A DNA stretch of 42,540 nucleotides from Microvirga brassicacearum (GCF_008757455.1 NZ_VCMV01000039.1:1-42540), one strand, 5' to 3'. Positions 1 to 10,128 are shown, numbered from the stretch's first letter. A program made the numbers and translations. The notes: generated by a model not told the origin, from the sequence alone.

Positions 1-1
1 G

Positions 2-103
2 ATCAGCCTGTTCGTAGGCGCTCGTTACTATGCCATGTCGCCGGAATCCGGACCGAAAGGTCTTGGGCTGCGCGCCGGCCTGACCTTGCTTTTCCCCAAA
101 TAG
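2..103 (+). CDS. C-terminal fragment, probable outer-membrane beta-barrel protein
   Basis: This is an open frame from the window edge to a TAG stop, giving 33 residues with no start inside the window. The readable end alternates hydrophobic and polar residues (GLRAGLTLLFPK), which resembles the last strand of a porin-like or OmpA-type barrel. Barrel proteins usually end in an aromatic residue close to the C-terminus, and here a Phe lies third from the end. Too little is visible to name a family. A non-barrel secreted protein is also possible. The gene continues to the left of the window. Confidence 0.4.
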   Translation: MSLFVGARYYAMSPESGPKGLGLRAGLTLLFPK

Positions 104-187
104 CTCAGCGGGGCTGGATGCCTACAAGAAAGAGTTCCGTCCAAAGCCAGACGGACACCAGAAGCCGCTCCACAACAAGCTCTCGGC

Positions 188-553
188 CTAATCGGTAAAC
201 TCCTCGATGGCGTCCACCTTCTCCGGATAGAAAGCCAGGTAGCCGGCAATCCGCGAGACGCTGTCGAACGGCCTCTCATAGCTCCACACCGCATTATCGA
301 CGACCATCCCGCCCGACGAGGCCGTGAAATAGGATGCGTCGCCTTTATAGGGACAATGCGTGTGGTGCTTTGTCGGATCGAGCTGATCCATGCGCACGTC
401 CTTGCGCGGAATGTATTGCACCGGCGGCAGCGACCCTTCGCGCAAAGTGAGCGCCTCTGTCGTTTCCGCGATGATGAAACCGCCCAGCACGACGCGAATG
501 CGGTTGGGATTGTCCTCGATGGTGATCGGGTGACCAGCATTCGGCTTTTTCAT
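188..553 (-). CDS. DUF427 domain-containing protein
   Basis: A 121-residue protein that matches the small DUF427 family, single-domain beta-tent proteins of unknown function. Typical features are the N-terminal stretch about a ligand-like strand (residues 20-35), an HCPYKGDA segment at about 66-73, a Trp-Ser-Tyr after a GGMVVDNAV strand (81-92), and the ending IAGYLAFYP at 102-110. The ATG is preceded on the minus strand by a strong GGGAGG Shine-Dalgarno, which fixes the start against longer in-frame extensions. It lies 79 bases downstream of the methyltransferase gene on the same strand and could be co-transcribed with it. The biochemical role is not known. Confidence 0.85.
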   Translation of the reverse strand: MKKPNAGHPITIEDNPNRIRVVLGGFIIAETTEALTLREGSLPPVQYIPRKDVRMDQLDPTKHHTHCPYKGDASYFTASSGGMVVDNAVWSYERPFDSVSRIAGYLAFYPEKVDAIEEFTD

Positions 554-632
554 AGGACCTCCCTTGAGGCGGCGCGCTGTTCTTCCTGGGAAAATAGCGC
601 GCTGGCGAGCCGGGCCCAAGGCCGCCGCACAG

Positions 633-1520
633 CTATTCGGTCGAATCGCGATCGTTCGACTTCTCGCCTGCGGGCTTTTCGGCAACCCCGAGCGCCTCTG
701 CGAGGCGCATCTTGGCGGAGCCGGGGCGGAGCGGCTTTTGCTGGCTCTCATGCGGGGTCCAGCCCGAAAGCCAGATGATCTCGAACGTAGCGGGCAAGCG
801 GCCATCCGGGTCGGCGAAACGCTCCGCGTAGATTTCCGCGGCCCGCAGGAGCGTTGCGCGCCGGAGCGGCACCTTGCGGCGGTCGGCGAGCGCATTGGTC
901 AGCCCCATCCGGCGCAGGTCCCGCATGAGCGCGAAGGGATCGCCATAGCGCACGCGGATCACCTCGGAATCAGCCACCGGCAGGGCAAAGCCCGCTCGCT
1001 GCAACAACCCGCCGAGATCCCGCACATCCGCGAAGGGCGCGACACGAGGGCTGACGCCGCCTTCGAGTTCCGCCTCCGCCTGGGTGAAGGCCTGCCGCAA
1101 CTCCGTCAGCGTCGCGCCGCCGAAAAGTGCGCCCATGAATAGCCCATCGGGCTTCAACGCGCGGCGGATCTGGATGAGACTTCCGGGCAGGTCGTTGACG
1201 CTCTGGAGCGCGAGCAATGAGACCGCCAGATCGAAGCGCCCGCCGCTGAACGGCAAATGCTCCTCATCCCCCAGCACGCTCGTCGGCTCCATCACCGGTG
1301 ACAGCCTGACCACGGTGCCGGTGCGGCCGAGAGCCTCGGCGGCGGCCCCGGTCGGTGTTCCCACATCGAGGATGAGCGGAAACGGCCGCGCCACGGTTGA
1401 AAGACGTTCTTCCAGATCCGCGATCGCCCGTACCAGCAGGAAATCCGCGTAGCCCGCGCGCACGGCACGCTGCAGGCGGCGGCGAACGAGGGATCGATCG
1501 AAGACGACAGGGCTGCTCAT
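633..1520 (-). CDS. Class I SAM-dependent methyltransferase, NDUFAF5/BioC-like
   Basis: A 295-residue protein with a Rossmann methyltransferase core: motif I is ILDVGTPTG at about residues 49-57, an acidic DEEHLPF segment follows near 85, and the post-motif region is LAVSLLALQSVNDLP at about 98-112. It is the alphaproteobacterial relative of mitochondrial NDUFAF5 and of BioC. The NDUFAF5 relationship suggests a role in respiratory complex I assembly, but methylation or hydroxylation of a specific target cannot be read from sequence. The motif I ending TPTG instead of GCGTG is unusual for a classical methyltransferase. The start ATG has no clear Shine-Dalgarno but fits the usual family N-terminus (FDRSLVRRRLQRA). 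It is divergent from comF, an arrangement common in Hyphomicrobiales. Confidence 0.85.
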   Translation of the reverse strand: MSSPVVFDRSLVRRRLQRAVRAGYADFLLVRAIADLEERLSTVARPFPLILDVGTPTGAAAEALGRTGTVVRLSPVMEPTSVLGDEEHLPFSGGRFDLAVSLLALQSVNDLPGSLIQIRRALKPDGLFMGALFGGATLTELRQAFTQAEAELEGGVSPRVAPFADVRDLGGLLQRAGFALPVADSEVIRVRYGDPFALMRDLRRMGLTNALADRRKVPLRRATLLRAAEIYAERFADPDGRLPATFEIIWLSGWTPHESQQKPLRPGSAKMRLAEALGVAEKPAGEKSNDRDSTE

Positions 1521-1620
1521 GGAGGCGGTATGGCGCGAAATCGGCGCAGCGCCAAGAGGGCGGAAGCTGCCGCATCAAGGCGCCTTCACATCCACCATGT
1601 TATAAAGTTAAACTCGGTTG

Positions 1621-2400
1621 ATGACCGCACCCGAACCCGCACAGCGCCGGCGTCTCGCTCCTCTGGCAGATGTGGCGCGCGGCGTGTCCCGGTTTCTGCT
1701 CGGTTTGGTCTATCCGCCGACCTGCATCGCCTGCCAGGGCGCGACCGGGGCGCCTCACGCGCTTTGCGCCACCTGCTGGTCTGGGATCCGTTTCATTGAC
1801 CGGCCTTATTGCGAGCGATTGGGAACCCCTTTTTCCGTCGATCTCGGGATGCCCCTGCATTCTCCCGCCGCCCTCGCCGATCCGCCGGTCTTCGGTCGCG
1901 CCCGGGCGGTTGCCGAGTATGACGGCATCGCGAGCGCTCTCGTTCATCGGCTGAAATATGGCGACCGGCTGGAGCTGGCACGCGCGCTCGGGAGCATGAT
2001 GGCCCGCGCCGGTGCCGAACTCCTCGGCGATACCGATGTGATCGTGCCCGTGCCGCTCCATCGTTTCCGCCTGTGGCAGCGCCGGTTCAATCAGGCGATG
2101 GCATTGGCGGCGGTGGTCGCGCGGGATAGCGGCCTGCCCTGCGATCCGTTTCTTCTCTCCCGCGTGAAGCGGACGCGACAGCAGGTCGGGCTGACGAAGG
2201 CGCAGCGGCAGCAGAACCTGCAGGGCGCCTTTCGGGTCTCCGATGATGTTAGGGCACGACTCCAAGACAAACGGGTGCTGCTGATCGACGATGTTCTCAC
2301 CACCGGCGCCACCGCCAACGCGGCATCGCGCGCCCTGCTCCGGGGCGGTGCTGCCTCGGTCGACATCTTGGCTTTCGCGCGGGTCGTGACGGAACGTTGA
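1621..2400 (+). CDS. comF: ComF family phosphoribosyltransferase-like protein
   Basis: A 259-residue cytoplasmic protein with the double-zinc-finger N-terminus of ComF (CIAC near residue 37, CATC near 52, and a further Cys before ERLGTPF). A type I phosphoribosyltransferase domain follows, with the PRPP-binding loop VLLIDDVLTTGAT at about 220-232. In naturally competent bacteria ComF helps internalise single-stranded DNA. In most Rhizobiales the role is not established, and it may act in DNA uptake or repair. The ATG at 1621 directly follows an in-frame TTG, and the ATG is chosen. A TATAAA box sits about 16 bases upstream. grxC follows after 39 bases, so the two are probably co-transcribed. 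Confidence 0.9.
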   Translation: MTAPEPAQRRRLAPLADVARGVSRFLLGLVYPPTCIACQGATGAPHALCATCWSGIRFIDRPYCERLGTPFSVDLGMPLHSPAALADPPVFGRARAVAEYDGIASALVHRLKYGDRLELARALGSMMARAGAELLGDTDVIVPVPLHRFRLWQRRFNQAMALAAVVARDSGLPCDPFLLSRVKRTRQQVGLTKAQRQQNLQGAFRVSDDVRARLQDKRVLLIDDVLTTGATANAASRALLRGGAASVDILAFARVVTER

Positions 2401-2439
2401 AGCCATCCTATATGTCCGGCCGAAGGAGATTTCCAAAAC

Positions 2440-2697
2440 ATGCCGTCCATCACGATCTACACAAAGGACTGGTGCCCCTATTGCACTGCCGCCAAACGGC
2501 TTCTCGACGAAAAGGGAGCGTCCTTTACGGAAATCGACATCGAGGCCAAACCCGAATTTCGCGCCGAGATGATTCAGAAGGCCGGAGGGCGCACGAGCGT
2601 CCCGCAGATCTTTATCGGCGACCGCCACGTGGGCGGCTGCGACGACATCTATGCGCTGGACGCGCGGGATGAACTGGAGGCTCTGTTAAGAGCCTGA
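2440..2697 (+). CDS. grxC: Glutaredoxin 3
   Basis: An 85-residue dithiol glutaredoxin with the redox motif Cys-Pro-Tyr-Cys at residues 12-15, the cis-Pro loop TSVPQIFI near 52-59 and the glutathione-binding GGCDD at about 64-68. These are all diagnostic of GrxC. It reduces protein and small-molecule disulfides with glutathione in the cytoplasm and can donate electrons to ribonucleotide reductase. The length is typical for the family. A good AAGGAG ribosome site lies 12 bases before the ATG. It sits between comF and a DUF1178 gene, a common order in the group. Confidence 0.96.
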   Translation: MPSITIYTKDWCPYCTAAKRLLDEKGASFTEIDIEAKPEFRAEMIQKAGGRTSVPQIFIGDRHVGGCDDIYALDARDELEALLRA

Positions 2698-2769
2698 CGC
2701 AGTAAAAACACGGTGAGCCCCGCGCGCCGGGAGCTTGGCCTGCAGCCAACGAGTCCTTATGTCAGGCCC

Positions 2770-3216
2770 ATGATCAAGTACGCGCTTGCCTGCGAGCAGG
2801 CCCACGAGTTCGAGAGCTGGTTCCCCACGAGCGATGCGTTTGAGGCGCAGCGCAAGCGTGGATTGGTGACGTGCCCGTTCTGCGATTCGGCAAAGGTCGA
2901 GAAGCAGATCATGGCACCGTCTCTGACCCGTGGTGAAAAGGCCGTCGCGCCTGCGCCTCCCGAGCCCCAGCCCGTCGCGGCCCTCTCGGAAAAGGACAGG
3001 GAGTTGCGCGCCATGGTCAGAGCCTTGCGCGAGCATGTGATGACGAGCGCGGAAAATGTCGGCCGGGGTTTTGCCGAAGAGGCCCGCAAGATGCATTACG
3101 GCGAGGCCGACCAGCGCTCGATCTATGGCGAGGCCAATGGCGAGGAGGCGCGAGCGCTTCTGGAGGAGGGGATCGAAGTCATGCCCCTGCCGATCGTGCC
3201 GGACGACCGCAACTAG
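2770..3216 (+). CDS. DUF1178 family protein
   Basis: A 148-residue protein of the DUF1178 family. It opens with MIKYALACEQAHEFESWF, the usual family start, which is why the ATG at 2770 is preferred over an upstream in-frame ATG-like start at 2713. A CPFC pair near residue 36 together with Cys 8 may bind a metal. An Ala/Pro-rich linker (about 57-75) separates this from a helical C-terminal half that ends in the family's VMPLPIVPDDRN signature. The function is unknown. It lies 72 bases after grxC on the same strand. Confidence 0.9.
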   Translation: MIKYALACEQAHEFESWFPTSDAFEAQRKRGLVTCPFCDSAKVEKQIMAPSLTRGEKAVAPAPPEPQPVAALSEKDRELRAMVRALREHVMTSAENVGRGFAEEARKMHYGEADQRSIYGEANGEEARALLEEGIEVMPLPIVPDDRN

Positions 3217-3355
3217 TTGAACCGTGAAGCGGCCTTCGGACGCCGTCACCCTCCCGGCTGCTGAAATCGATTCCATGTGATCGAGGACGCCTAGGTCCCC
3301 GAAGGCTTCCATCCGTCGCGCCCGTCCCGTAAAGATCTCGGGGAAGGAGACGCGA

Positions 3356-4597
3356 GTGGATCAAAGACGCCGAGACGGCACAAGAACACCGCAGCGGCGC
3401 ATGAGCGTCATGCGCCGTTTCCTCGACAGCGAAGCCGCGGGCGGCATCATTCTGATGGGCGTCACCGTCGCCGCGTTGGTGGCGGCGAATTCGCCCGCCG
3501 CCGGCTTTTATTTCGCGCTGCTGAACACCTACGTGCTGGGTCTCAGCGTCCTGCACTGGATCAACGACGCGTTGATGGCCGTGTTCTTCCTGCTCGTCGG
3601 TCTCGAGATCAAGCGCGAATTCCTGGACGGTCAATTATCCACCTGGCCCAGGCGAGTTCTGCCGGGTATCGCTGCCTTCGGCGGTATGGTGGTGCCGGCG
3701 CTGGTCTACCTCGCGGTGACATGGCGCGATCCCGGACTGGCGCGCGGATGGGCGATCCCGGCCGCCACCGACATTGCTTTCGCACTCGGTGTCTTGGCGG
3801 TTCTCGGATCGCGCGTGCCCACTTCGCTGAAGATCTTTCTGACCGCACTGGCGATCCTCGACGATCTCGGCGCCATCGTGATCATCGCGCTGTTCTATGC
3901 GGGCGACCTCTCGTACCCGATGCTCGGAGGCGCGCTCGTCTGCATCGCGGCGCTCATTGCCCTCAACCGGCTCGGGGTGACATCGCTCCTGCCCTATCTG
4001 ATCATCGGCGCCGTGTTATGGGTCCTCGTCCTCAAATCAGGAATTCATGCGACGCTCGCGGGCGTCGTGCTGGCGCTGACGATTCCGCTCGACGCCCAAC
4101 CCAAAAAGACGCGGACGGAGACATCGCCGCTTCATCGCCTCGAGCACGCCCTGCAGGGTTGGGTCGCGTTCGCGATCATCCCGATCTTCGGGTTTGCGAA
4201 TGCCGGCGTCTCGTTTTCGGGCTTCACGCCCTCCGCCCTTCTGGCCCCGCTGCCCCTCGGCATCGCACTCGGCCTGTTCGTCGGCAAGCAGGTGGGCGTA
4301 TTCGCGTTCTCGATGCTCGCCATCCGGTTCAACATCGCCGATGTGCCGGCCGGTGCCACGAGGCTTCAATGTTACGGTGTGGCGCTGCTTTGCGGCATCG
4401 GCTTCACCATGAGCCTCTTCATCGGCGCATTGGCGTTTCCGGAGAATCCCGCTTTGAACGACGCGACCAAGATCGGTGTTCTGGCCGGCTCCATCGCGTC
4501 GGCGCTCGCGGGATTGCTGATCCTGCGCTTCGCGCCGCGGGAGATCCTACCGGTGCGAGGCAAGCAGCATGTAGTTGACGCCCATGTCCCGCGATAG
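3356..4597 (+). CDS. nhaA: Na+/H+ antiporter NhaA
   Basis: A 413-residue inner-membrane sodium/proton antiporter with about 12 hydrophobic segments. The essential paired aspartates are present in AILDDLGAI (Asp169-Asp170, equivalent to Asp163/Asp164 of E. coli), as are Asp139 in PAATDIAFA and Lys311 in FVGKQVG. It expels Na+ or Li+ in exchange for protons and supports pH homeostasis. The GTG at 3356 is chosen because a strong GGAAGGAG lies six bases upstream; internal ATGs at 3401 and 3410 lack one. The 3' end runs 51 bases into the convergent ubiG coding region. Confidence 0.95.
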   Translation: MDQRRRDGTRTPQRRMSVMRRFLDSEAAGGIILMGVTVAALVAANSPAAGFYFALLNTYVLGLSVLHWINDALMAVFFLLVGLEIKREFLDGQLSTWPRRVLPGIAAFGGMVVPALVYLAVTWRDPGLARGWAIPAATDIAFALGVLAVLGSRVPTSLKIFLTALAILDDLGAIVIIALFYAGDLSYPMLGGALVCIAALIALNRLGVTSLLPYLIIGAVLWVLVLKSGIHATLAGVVLALTIPLDAQPKKTRTETSPLHRLEHALQGWVAFAIIPIFGFANAGVSFSGFTPSALLAPLPLGIALGLFVGKQVGVFAFSMLAIRFNIADVPAGATRLQCYGVALLCGIGFTMSLFIGALAFPENPALNDATKIGVLAGSIASALAGLLILRFAPREILPVRGKQHVVDAHVPR

Positions 4598-5290
4598 GGA
4601 CCAGGCGCCGGTGAGCGGATTGTAGGCGACGCCGGTTTCATCGCTGACAATCAGTCCCGCAACGTGAAGGGCCGTGTGCAGCTCGTCCGGCCTGACGAAT
4701 TTCTCCCATTCGTGGGTGCCCTTGGGCAGCCAGCCGAGCAGGTATTCGGCGCCGACGATGGCGAACGCAAAGGATTTGGCCGTCCGGTTGAGGGTCGCCA
4801 TGGCAAGGTAGCCGCCAGGTTTGACCGCCTTGGCGCAGGCGTTGACGAAAGCCTGCACGTCGGCCACGTGCTCCACCACCTCCATGGCCAGCACGATGTC
4901 GAAGGTCTCTCCCTTCGCCACCACCGATTCGACCGTCTCGTTGCGGTAATCGACGGTCAGGCCGGCCCGCTCCGCGTGGAGCCGGGCGACCGAAATGTTG
5001 GTCGGCGCCGGATCGAGGCCCGTGACACGCGCGCCGAGCCGGGCCAGCGGCTCCGACAGGACGCCGCCGCCGCAGCCCACATCGAGGATGCTAAGGCCTT
5101 CGAGCGAGCGCGCGGACCGCGGGTCCCGGCCGAAACGCCGGCAGGCCTCGTCGCGGATATAGGCGAGCCGGACCGGGTTGAACCGGTGCAGGACCTTCAT
5201 CGGACCCTTGGGATCCCACCACGTCTCCGCGATCCGCTCGAAGCGCGCGACTTCGGCCGGGTCGATGGTGCTGGAGGCGTTGTCGCTCAT
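4547..5290 (-). CDS. ubiG: Bifunctional 2-polyprenyl-6-hydroxyphenol methylase / 3-demethylubiquinol O-methyltransferase
   Basis: A 247-residue O-methyltransferase that carries out both O-methylation steps of ubiquinone synthesis. Family hallmarks are the N-terminal [15 protein letters not shown] (about 13-27) followed by [12 protein letters not shown] motif I LDVGCGGG at 69-76, VVEHV near 130, and the C-terminal [12 protein letters not shown] used for membrane-lipid contact. An in-frame extension to 5341 exists, but the ATG at 5290 has a GAGGGGAAG ribosome site and matches the family start. It is divergent from lysC, a conserved arrangement in Rhizobiales. The 3' end overlaps nhaA tail to tail. 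Confidence 0.95.
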   Translation of the reverse strand: MSDNASSTIDPAEVARFERIAETWWDPKGPMKVLHRFNPVRLAYIRDEACRRFGRDPRSARSLEGLSILDVGCGGGVLSEPLARLGARVTGLDPAPTNISVARLHAERAGLTVDYRNETVESVVAKGETFDIVLAMEVVEHVADVQAFVNACAKAVKPGGYLAMATLNRTAKSFAFAIVGAEYLLGWLPKGTHEWEKFVRPDELHTALHVAGLIVSDETGVAYNPLTGAWSLSRDMGVNYMLLASHR

Positions 5291-5326
5291 GAAAACTTCC
5301 CCTCGGTCCGCTCTTTTGTTCCGGCG

Positions 5327-5357
5327 TTGACAGCACGCCACCCCACCGTCATGTATA
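5327..5357 (+). promoter_or_regulatory. Possible lysC promoter
   Basis: A perfect TTGACA hexamer at 5327-5332 lies in the ubiG-lysC divergent space. Candidate -10 boxes are CATGTA at 17 bases spacing (weak) or TGTATA at 19 bases. Either places the transcript start 60-70 bases before the lysC ATG. It is a guess from pattern only. Confidence 0.3.
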
Positions 5358-5427
5358 CGCCGCCTCCGCCTTGGCGAAGAGGCAAATCGATATCCCGTCT
5401 GGCTCTATCTGTCTGGCTTCCTCGCTT

Positions 5428-6666
5428 ATGCCTCGTCTCGTCATGAAGTTCGGCGGCACGTCCGTCGCCACGGTTGAGCGTATTCGCAATGTCGCCCGGC
5501 ATGTGAAACGCGAGGTCGAGGCCGGCTACGATGTGGCGGTCGTCGTGTCGGCCATGTCCGGCAAGACCAACGAACTTGTCTCCTTCGTCAAGGACGCCTC
5601 GGCGCTCTATGATTCGAAGGAATACGATGCGGTCGTCGCCTCGGGCGAGCAGGTCACGTCCGGCCTTCTGGCGCTCGCCCTGCAGGAAATGAACGTGAAT
5701 GCCCGCTCGTGGCAGGGCTGGCAGGTGCCGATCCTGACTTCGGAAGTCCACGGTTCGGCGCGAATCGCCGCCATCGACGGCACCAGCATTCTGCGGGGCT
5801 TCACCGACAAGCGCGAAGTCGCGGTCGTGTCCGGGTTTCAAGGCCTGCACCAGCCGACGCAGCGAATCACGACGCTCGGGCGGGGCGGTTCGGATACCAG
5901 CGCCGTGGCGATTGCCGCCGCCATCCAGGCCGAAAGATGCGATATCTATACGGACGTGGACGGCGTCTACACCACCGACCCGCGCATCGTCACGAAGGCG
6001 CGGCGGCTCGACAAGGTTTCGTATGAGGAGATGCTCGAAATGGCATCGCTCGGCGCCAAGGTGCTTCAGGTGCGCTCGGTCGAGCTTGCCATGATGCACC
6101 GGGTTCCGACCTATGTGCGCTCAAGCTTCGACGATCCAGCCGATCCGAAGCTCGGCACCCTCATCTGCGACGAGGAAGACATCATGGAACAGCAGGTTGT
6201 GACCGGCATCGCCTATTCGCGCGACGAGGCACAGATTACGTTGCGGAATGTTGCGGACAAGCCCGGCATCGCGGCTTCGATCTTCGTGCCGCTGGCGGAC
6301 GCCAACATCAACGTGGACATGATCATTCAGGTCGTGTCGGACGACACCACGACCACCGATATCACCTTCACGGTGCCGACGGCCGATTACGAGCGTGCCT
6401 GTGCGGTCCTCAACGCCCATCGCGACGATATCGAGTTCAAGGACCTGCAGGGGGCCACCGACGTGGTCAAGGTCTCGGCGATCGGGGTCGGCATGCGCAG
6501 CCATGCGGGCGTCGCGGCCCGCGCCTTCAAGGCGCTCGCCGACAAGGGCATCAATATCCGCGCCATCACCACCTCGGAGATTAAGTTCTCGGTTCTGATC
6601 GACTCGGCCTACACGGAGCTTGCCGTCCGCACACTCCACTCGTTATACGGCCTTGATCAAGCCTGA
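5428..6666 (+). CDS. lysC: Aspartate kinase
   Basis: A 412-residue aspartokinase that phosphorylates aspartate, the first step toward lysine, threonine and methionine. The kinase domain begins with VMKFGGTSVA at residues 5-14. It contains LGRGGSDTSAVA (about 150-162) and YTDVDGVYTTDPR (about 174-186). Two C-terminal ACT domains (from about residue 265, VVTGIAYSRDEAQIT onward) provide allosteric feedback by lysine and/or threonine. The ATG at 5428 gives the standard start MPRLVMKFGG; a longer frame begins at 5371. The Shine-Dalgarno is weak. The gene is separated from ptsP by 87 bases on the same strand. Confidence 0.96.
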   Translation: MPRLVMKFGGTSVATVERIRNVARHVKREVEAGYDVAVVVSAMSGKTNELVSFVKDASALYDSKEYDAVVASGEQVTSGLLALALQEMNVNARSWQGWQVPILTSEVHGSARIAAIDGTSILRGFTDKREVAVVSGFQGLHQPTQRITTLGRGGSDTSAVAIAAAIQAERCDIYTDVDGVYTTDPRIVTKARRLDKVSYEEMLEMASLGAKVLQVRSVELAMMHRVPTYVRSSFDDPADPKLGTLICDEEDIMEQQVVTGIAYSRDEAQITLRNVADKPGIAASIFVPLADANINVDMIIQVVSDDTTTTDITFTVPTADYERACAVLNAHRDDIEFKDLQGATDVVKVSAIGVGMRSHAGVAARAFKALADKGINIRAITTSEIKFSVLIDSAYTELAVRTLHSLYGLDQA

Positions 6667-6753
6667 TTGACGGTCTGTCACAAAGGCTGCGACACTCATT
6701 CCCGAGCCGCCGGACGGTTCTGTCGGCTCAAACAAGGACGGGATCGACAGCTC

Positions 6754-9021
6754 ATGCCAAGCGCTCCCGGCGGTCCGCGCCTTCTGCTGCGCCGCCTCCG
6801 CGAGATCATGGCGGAGCCGGTCGGGGCGCAGGATCGTCTCGACAAGATCGTGGTTCTGATCGCCGCCAACATGGTTGCGGAGGTGTGCTCCCTCTACGTG
6901 ATGCGCGGCGACGGCGTGCTCGAGCTGTTTGCCACCGAGGGTCTCAACCGGGAAGCCGTGCACCTGACGACCATGCGGGCGGGCGAGGGTCTTGTCGGCC
7001 TCATCGCCGCGACGGCCGAGCCGCTCGCCCTGTCCGATGCCCAGAGCCACCCGGCCTTCTCCTACAAGCCGGAAACCGGCGAGGAGATCTACCACGCTTT
7101 CCTGGGCGTGCCGCTGCTGCGCGCGGGCAACACCCTCGGTGTCCTCGTGGTGCAGAACCGCACCTACCGGATTTATGCCGACGAGGAGCTCGAGGCGCTT
7201 CAGACCACCGCCATGGTGCTGGCCGAAATGCTTGCCTCCGGCGAGTTGCAGGCGCTTGCGCCCGTGGAAACCGGGACGGCCTTCCGGCGCCCGCTCCAGC
7301 ACCGGGGCACCGTGCTGGCGGAGGGCGTCGGGCTTGGCTACGTGGTGCTGCACGAGCCCCGCGTGCTGCTCAAGAACCTGATCGCCGAGAATGTGGAGGA
7401 CGAGCTCCAGCGCCTCGATGAGGCCATCGGGGACGTCCGGGCCTCCATCGACGAGCTGATCGAGCGTGGCGACGTCGCCCATCACGGCGAGCACCGGGAA
7501 GTCCTGGAAACGTTCCGCATGTTCGCTCACGACCAGGGCTGGCTCCGCCGCATGCGCGAGGCGGTGGGTTCCGGCCTCACGGCGGAAGCGGCGGTCGAGC
7601 GGGTCCAGTCGGACAATCGGGCCCGCATGCTGCGCCAGACGGACCCCTACCTGCGGGATCGCCTGCACGATCTCGACGATCTTGCCAATCGCCTGCTGCA
7701 CCGGCTCGTCGGCCGCGACATGGTGGCCTCCAAGGCGTCGCTGCCCGACAATGCCATTCTGGTGGCCCGCTCCATGGGCCCGGCGGCCCTGCTCGATTAC
7801 GATCGCTCGCGCCTGCGCGGGCTCGTGCTGGAAGAAGGCGGCCCCACCAGCCATATCGCGATCGTTGCCCGGGCCCTCGGCATCCCCGCAGTCAGCGAAG
7901 TGGCCAACGCCACCTCGCTGATCGAACAGGGCGACGCGATCATCGTCGACGGCATGACCGGCGACGTCCAGATCCGCCCGAGCGCCGAAGTCGAGGCGGC
8001 CTACGCCGAGAAAGCGCGCCTACGCGCACGGCGGCAGGAGCAATATCTCAAGCTGCGGGACGTGCCGGCCGTCACGAAGGACGGGGCGAAAATCAACCTC
8101 CAGCTCAATGCCGGATTGCTGGTCGATCTGCCTCATCTGGACGATACGGGGGCTTGCGGAATCGGGCTCTTCCGCACCGAATTGCAATTCATGATCTCGG
8201 AGCGGATGCCAACCGCGACCGAGCAGCAGGCCCTCTATTCCGCGGTGGTGGCGGCAGCAGGCGACCTGCCCGTGACCTTCCGGACCCTCGACATCGGCGG
8301 CGACAAGATCCTGCCCTACATGCAGGCGGTCGAGGAGGAGAACCCGGCGCTCGGCTGGCGTGCAATCCGCATCGGCCTCGATCGGCCGGGCCTGCTGCGG
8401 ATGCAGATTCGCGCCCTCCTGAAGGCCGCCAGCGGTCGTGCGCTCAAGATCATGTTTCCCATGGTGGCGACCTGCGACGAATTCGTGCGGGCCAAAGCCC
8501 TGGTCGAGCGCGAGAAAGTCCATCTGTCCCGGCACGGCTATCCGCTGCCGGCCGATCTCAAGCTCGGGGCCATGCTTGAAGTGCCCTCGCTGCTGTTCCA
8601 GCTCAAGGAAATCTGCACGGTCGCCGATTTTCTATCGATTGGGTCCAACGACCTGATGCAGTTCCTCTTCGCCATCGACCGCGAGAACCGCCGCGTGGCG
8701 GATCGCTTCGATCCCTTAAGCGGACCGATGTTGCGGGCCCTCCAACGGGTCGTCGACAAGGCATCGGCCACCGATTGCGAACTCACCGTCTGCGGCGAGA
8801 TCGGCGGACGCCCCCTCGAGGCCATGGCGCTGATCGGTTTGGGTTTCCGGTCATTGTCCATGGCGCCGACCTCGATCGGCCCCGTCAAGGCGATGCTGCT
8901 GGCCCTCGATGCGGACCGCGTCGGCGCCCTGATCCGTGATGAACTGGAGCGCGACGGGGGCGGCGATTCGCTGCGCCCGATCCTCGCCCGCTTCGCAAAA
9001 CAGCATGGTATTCCGGTCTGA
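6754..9021 (+). CDS. ptsP: Phosphoenolpyruvate-protein phosphotransferase PtsP (EI-Ntr)
   Basis: A 755-residue enzyme I of the nitrogen phosphotransferase system. It has an N-terminal GAF domain (about 15-160, NifA-like sensor), a PEP-utiliser N domain, the phosphohistidine swivel domain with the active His367 in [20 protein letters not shown], and a C-terminal PEP-binding TIM barrel (LFRTELQFM near 470, [16 protein letters not shown] near 630-645, CGEIGG near 690). It passes phosphate from PEP to NPr and EIIA-Ntr, linking carbon/nitrogen state to regulation. The start at the ATG 6754 matches the family ([17 protein letters not shown]); a TTG 87 bases upstream is rejected. The stop overlaps the prfA start as TGATG. 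Confidence 0.96.
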   Translation: MPSAPGGPRLLLRRLREIMAEPVGAQDRLDKIVVLIAANMVAEVCSLYVMRGDGVLELFATEGLNREAVHLTTMRAGEGLVGLIAATAEPLALSDAQSHPAFSYKPETGEEIYHAFLGVPLLRAGNTLGVLVVQNRTYRIYADEELEALQTTAMVLAEMLASGELQALAPVETGTAFRRPLQHRGTVLAEGVGLGYVVLHEPRVLLKNLIAENVEDELQRLDEAIGDVRASIDELIERGDVAHHGEHREVLETFRMFAHDQGWLRRMREAVGSGLTAEAAVERVQSDNRARMLRQTDPYLRDRLHDLDDLANRLLHRLVGRDMVASKASLPDNAILVARSMGPAALLDYDRSRLRGLVLEEGGPTSHIAIVARALGIPAVSEVANATSLIEQGDAIIVDGMTGDVQIRPSAEVEAAYAEKARLRARRQEQYLKLRDVPAVTKDGAKINLQLNAGLLVDLPHLDDTGACGIGLFRTELQFMISERMPTATEQQALYSAVVAAAGDLPVTFRTLDIGGDKILPYMQAVEEENPALGWRAIRIGLDRPGLLRMQIRALLKAASGRALKIMFPMVATCDEFVRAKALVEREKVHLSRHGYPLPADLKLGAMLEVPSLLFQLKEICTVADFLSIGSNDLMQFLFAIDRENRRVADRFDPLSGPMLRALQRVVDKASATDCELTVCGEIGGRPLEAMALIGLGFRSLSMAPTSIGPVKAMLLALDADRVGALIRDELERDGGGDSLRPILARFAKQHGIPV

Positions 9022-10109
9022 TGTCGATCGCGCCTCCGCAAGAACGCCTGCACGCCATTCTGGCCCGCCACGACATCGTCATGGCGACGCTGAATGCCGG
9101 CCCGGACCCTGAGACGTTCGTGGCCCTGTCGCGTGAATTGGCCGAGCTGGATGGGGTGGTCGCCGCGATCAGGGCCTATCACGCCATGGAGGACAACCTG
9201 CGCGGCCTGCAGGCGCTCCTGGTGGATCCGGGCACCGATCCGGAGATGCGCTCGCTCGTCGAGGACGAGCTGCCCGAGGCGCGGGAGGCGGTCGCGAACG
9301 CGGCGCAGGACCTGCGCGTCATGCTACTGCCACGCGATGAGGCGGATGAGAAGAGCGCCATCCTCGAAATCCGCGCCGGAACCGGCGGCGACGAGGCGGC
9401 TTTGTTCGCGGGTGATCTCTTTCGCATGTATGTGCGCTATGCCGACCTGAAGGGCTGGAAGGTCGAGATGGTGTCGGAGAGCGAAGGCACCGCCGGCGGC
9501 TACAAGGAAATCATCGCCGAGGTCAAAGGCCGCAACGTCTTTGCCCGCCTGAAATTCGAGAGCGGCGTGCACCGGGTTCAGCGGGTTCCCGACACGGAGA
9601 CGTCCGGACGCATCCACACCTCGGCCGCCACCGTGGCGGTCCTGCCGGAGGCCGAGGAGGTCGATATCGCCATCAACGATTCCGACCTGAAGATCGACAC
9701 CATGCGTGCGCAGGGCGCGGGCGGCCAGCACGTGAACAAGACCGAATCGGCGATCCGCATCACCCATCTGCCGACCGGAATGGTCATCTTCGTTCAGGAC
9801 GAGCGCTCCCAGCACAAGAACCGCGCCCGCGCCATGTCGTTGCTGCGCGCCCGCCTCTACGATGCGGAGCGCAGCGCCAAGGATGCAGTGCGCGCCGCCG
9901 ACCGCAAGGCCCAGGTGGGGTCCGGCGACCGTTCCGAACGCATCCGCACCTACAATTTTCCGCAAGGCCGCGTCACCGACCATCGCATCAATCTGACGCT
10001 CTACAAGCTTGAGGAAGTGCTGGCCGGAAATGCCCTCGACGAATTGATCGACGCGCTCACGGCGGATTACCAGGCGGCGCAGTTGGCCGACCAGGATCAG
10101 GCGGCGTGA
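9021..10109 (+). CDS. prfA: Peptide chain release factor 1
   Basis: A 362-residue class I release factor that reads UAA and UAG stops. The catalytic GGQ tripeptide is at residues 234-236 ([13 protein letters not shown]), where PrmC methylates the Gln. The stop-codon recognition region contains [14 protein letters not shown], a PDT variant of the PxT motif that is common in alphaproteobacteria. The length matches the family. The start codon shares its A with the ptsP stop, indicating translational coupling. prmC, encoding its modifying enzyme, follows 19 bases later. Confidence 0.97.
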   Translation: MSIAPPQERLHAILARHDIVMATLNAGPDPETFVALSRELAELDGVVAAIRAYHAMEDNLRGLQALLVDPGTDPEMRSLVEDELPEAREAVANAAQDLRVMLLPRDEADEKSAILEIRAGTGGDEAALFAGDLFRMYVRYADLKGWKVEMVSESEGTAGGYKEIIAEVKGRNVFARLKFESGVHRVQRVPDTETSGRIHTSAATVAVLPEAEEVDIAINDSDLKIDTMRAQGAGGQHVNKTESAIRITHLPTGMVIFVQDERSQHKNRARAMSLLRARLYDAERSAKDAVRAADRKAQVGSGDRSERIRTYNFPQGRVTDHRINLTLYKLEEVLAGNALDELIDALTADYQAAQLADQDQAA

Positions 10110-10128
10110 CCAGCGGCGTCACGACGCC

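Noticed and set aside
573..603. Inverted repeat GCGCGCT/AGCGCGC between the methyltransferase and DUF427 genes
   Set aside because: A 17-base loop and no T tract; too weak to call a terminator or regulatory site in GC-rich DNA.
6643..7854. A 403-codon minus-strand frame opposite the start of ptsP
   Set aside because: It is a shadow of ptsP, and the ptsP reading has intact GAF and phosphohistidine motifs.
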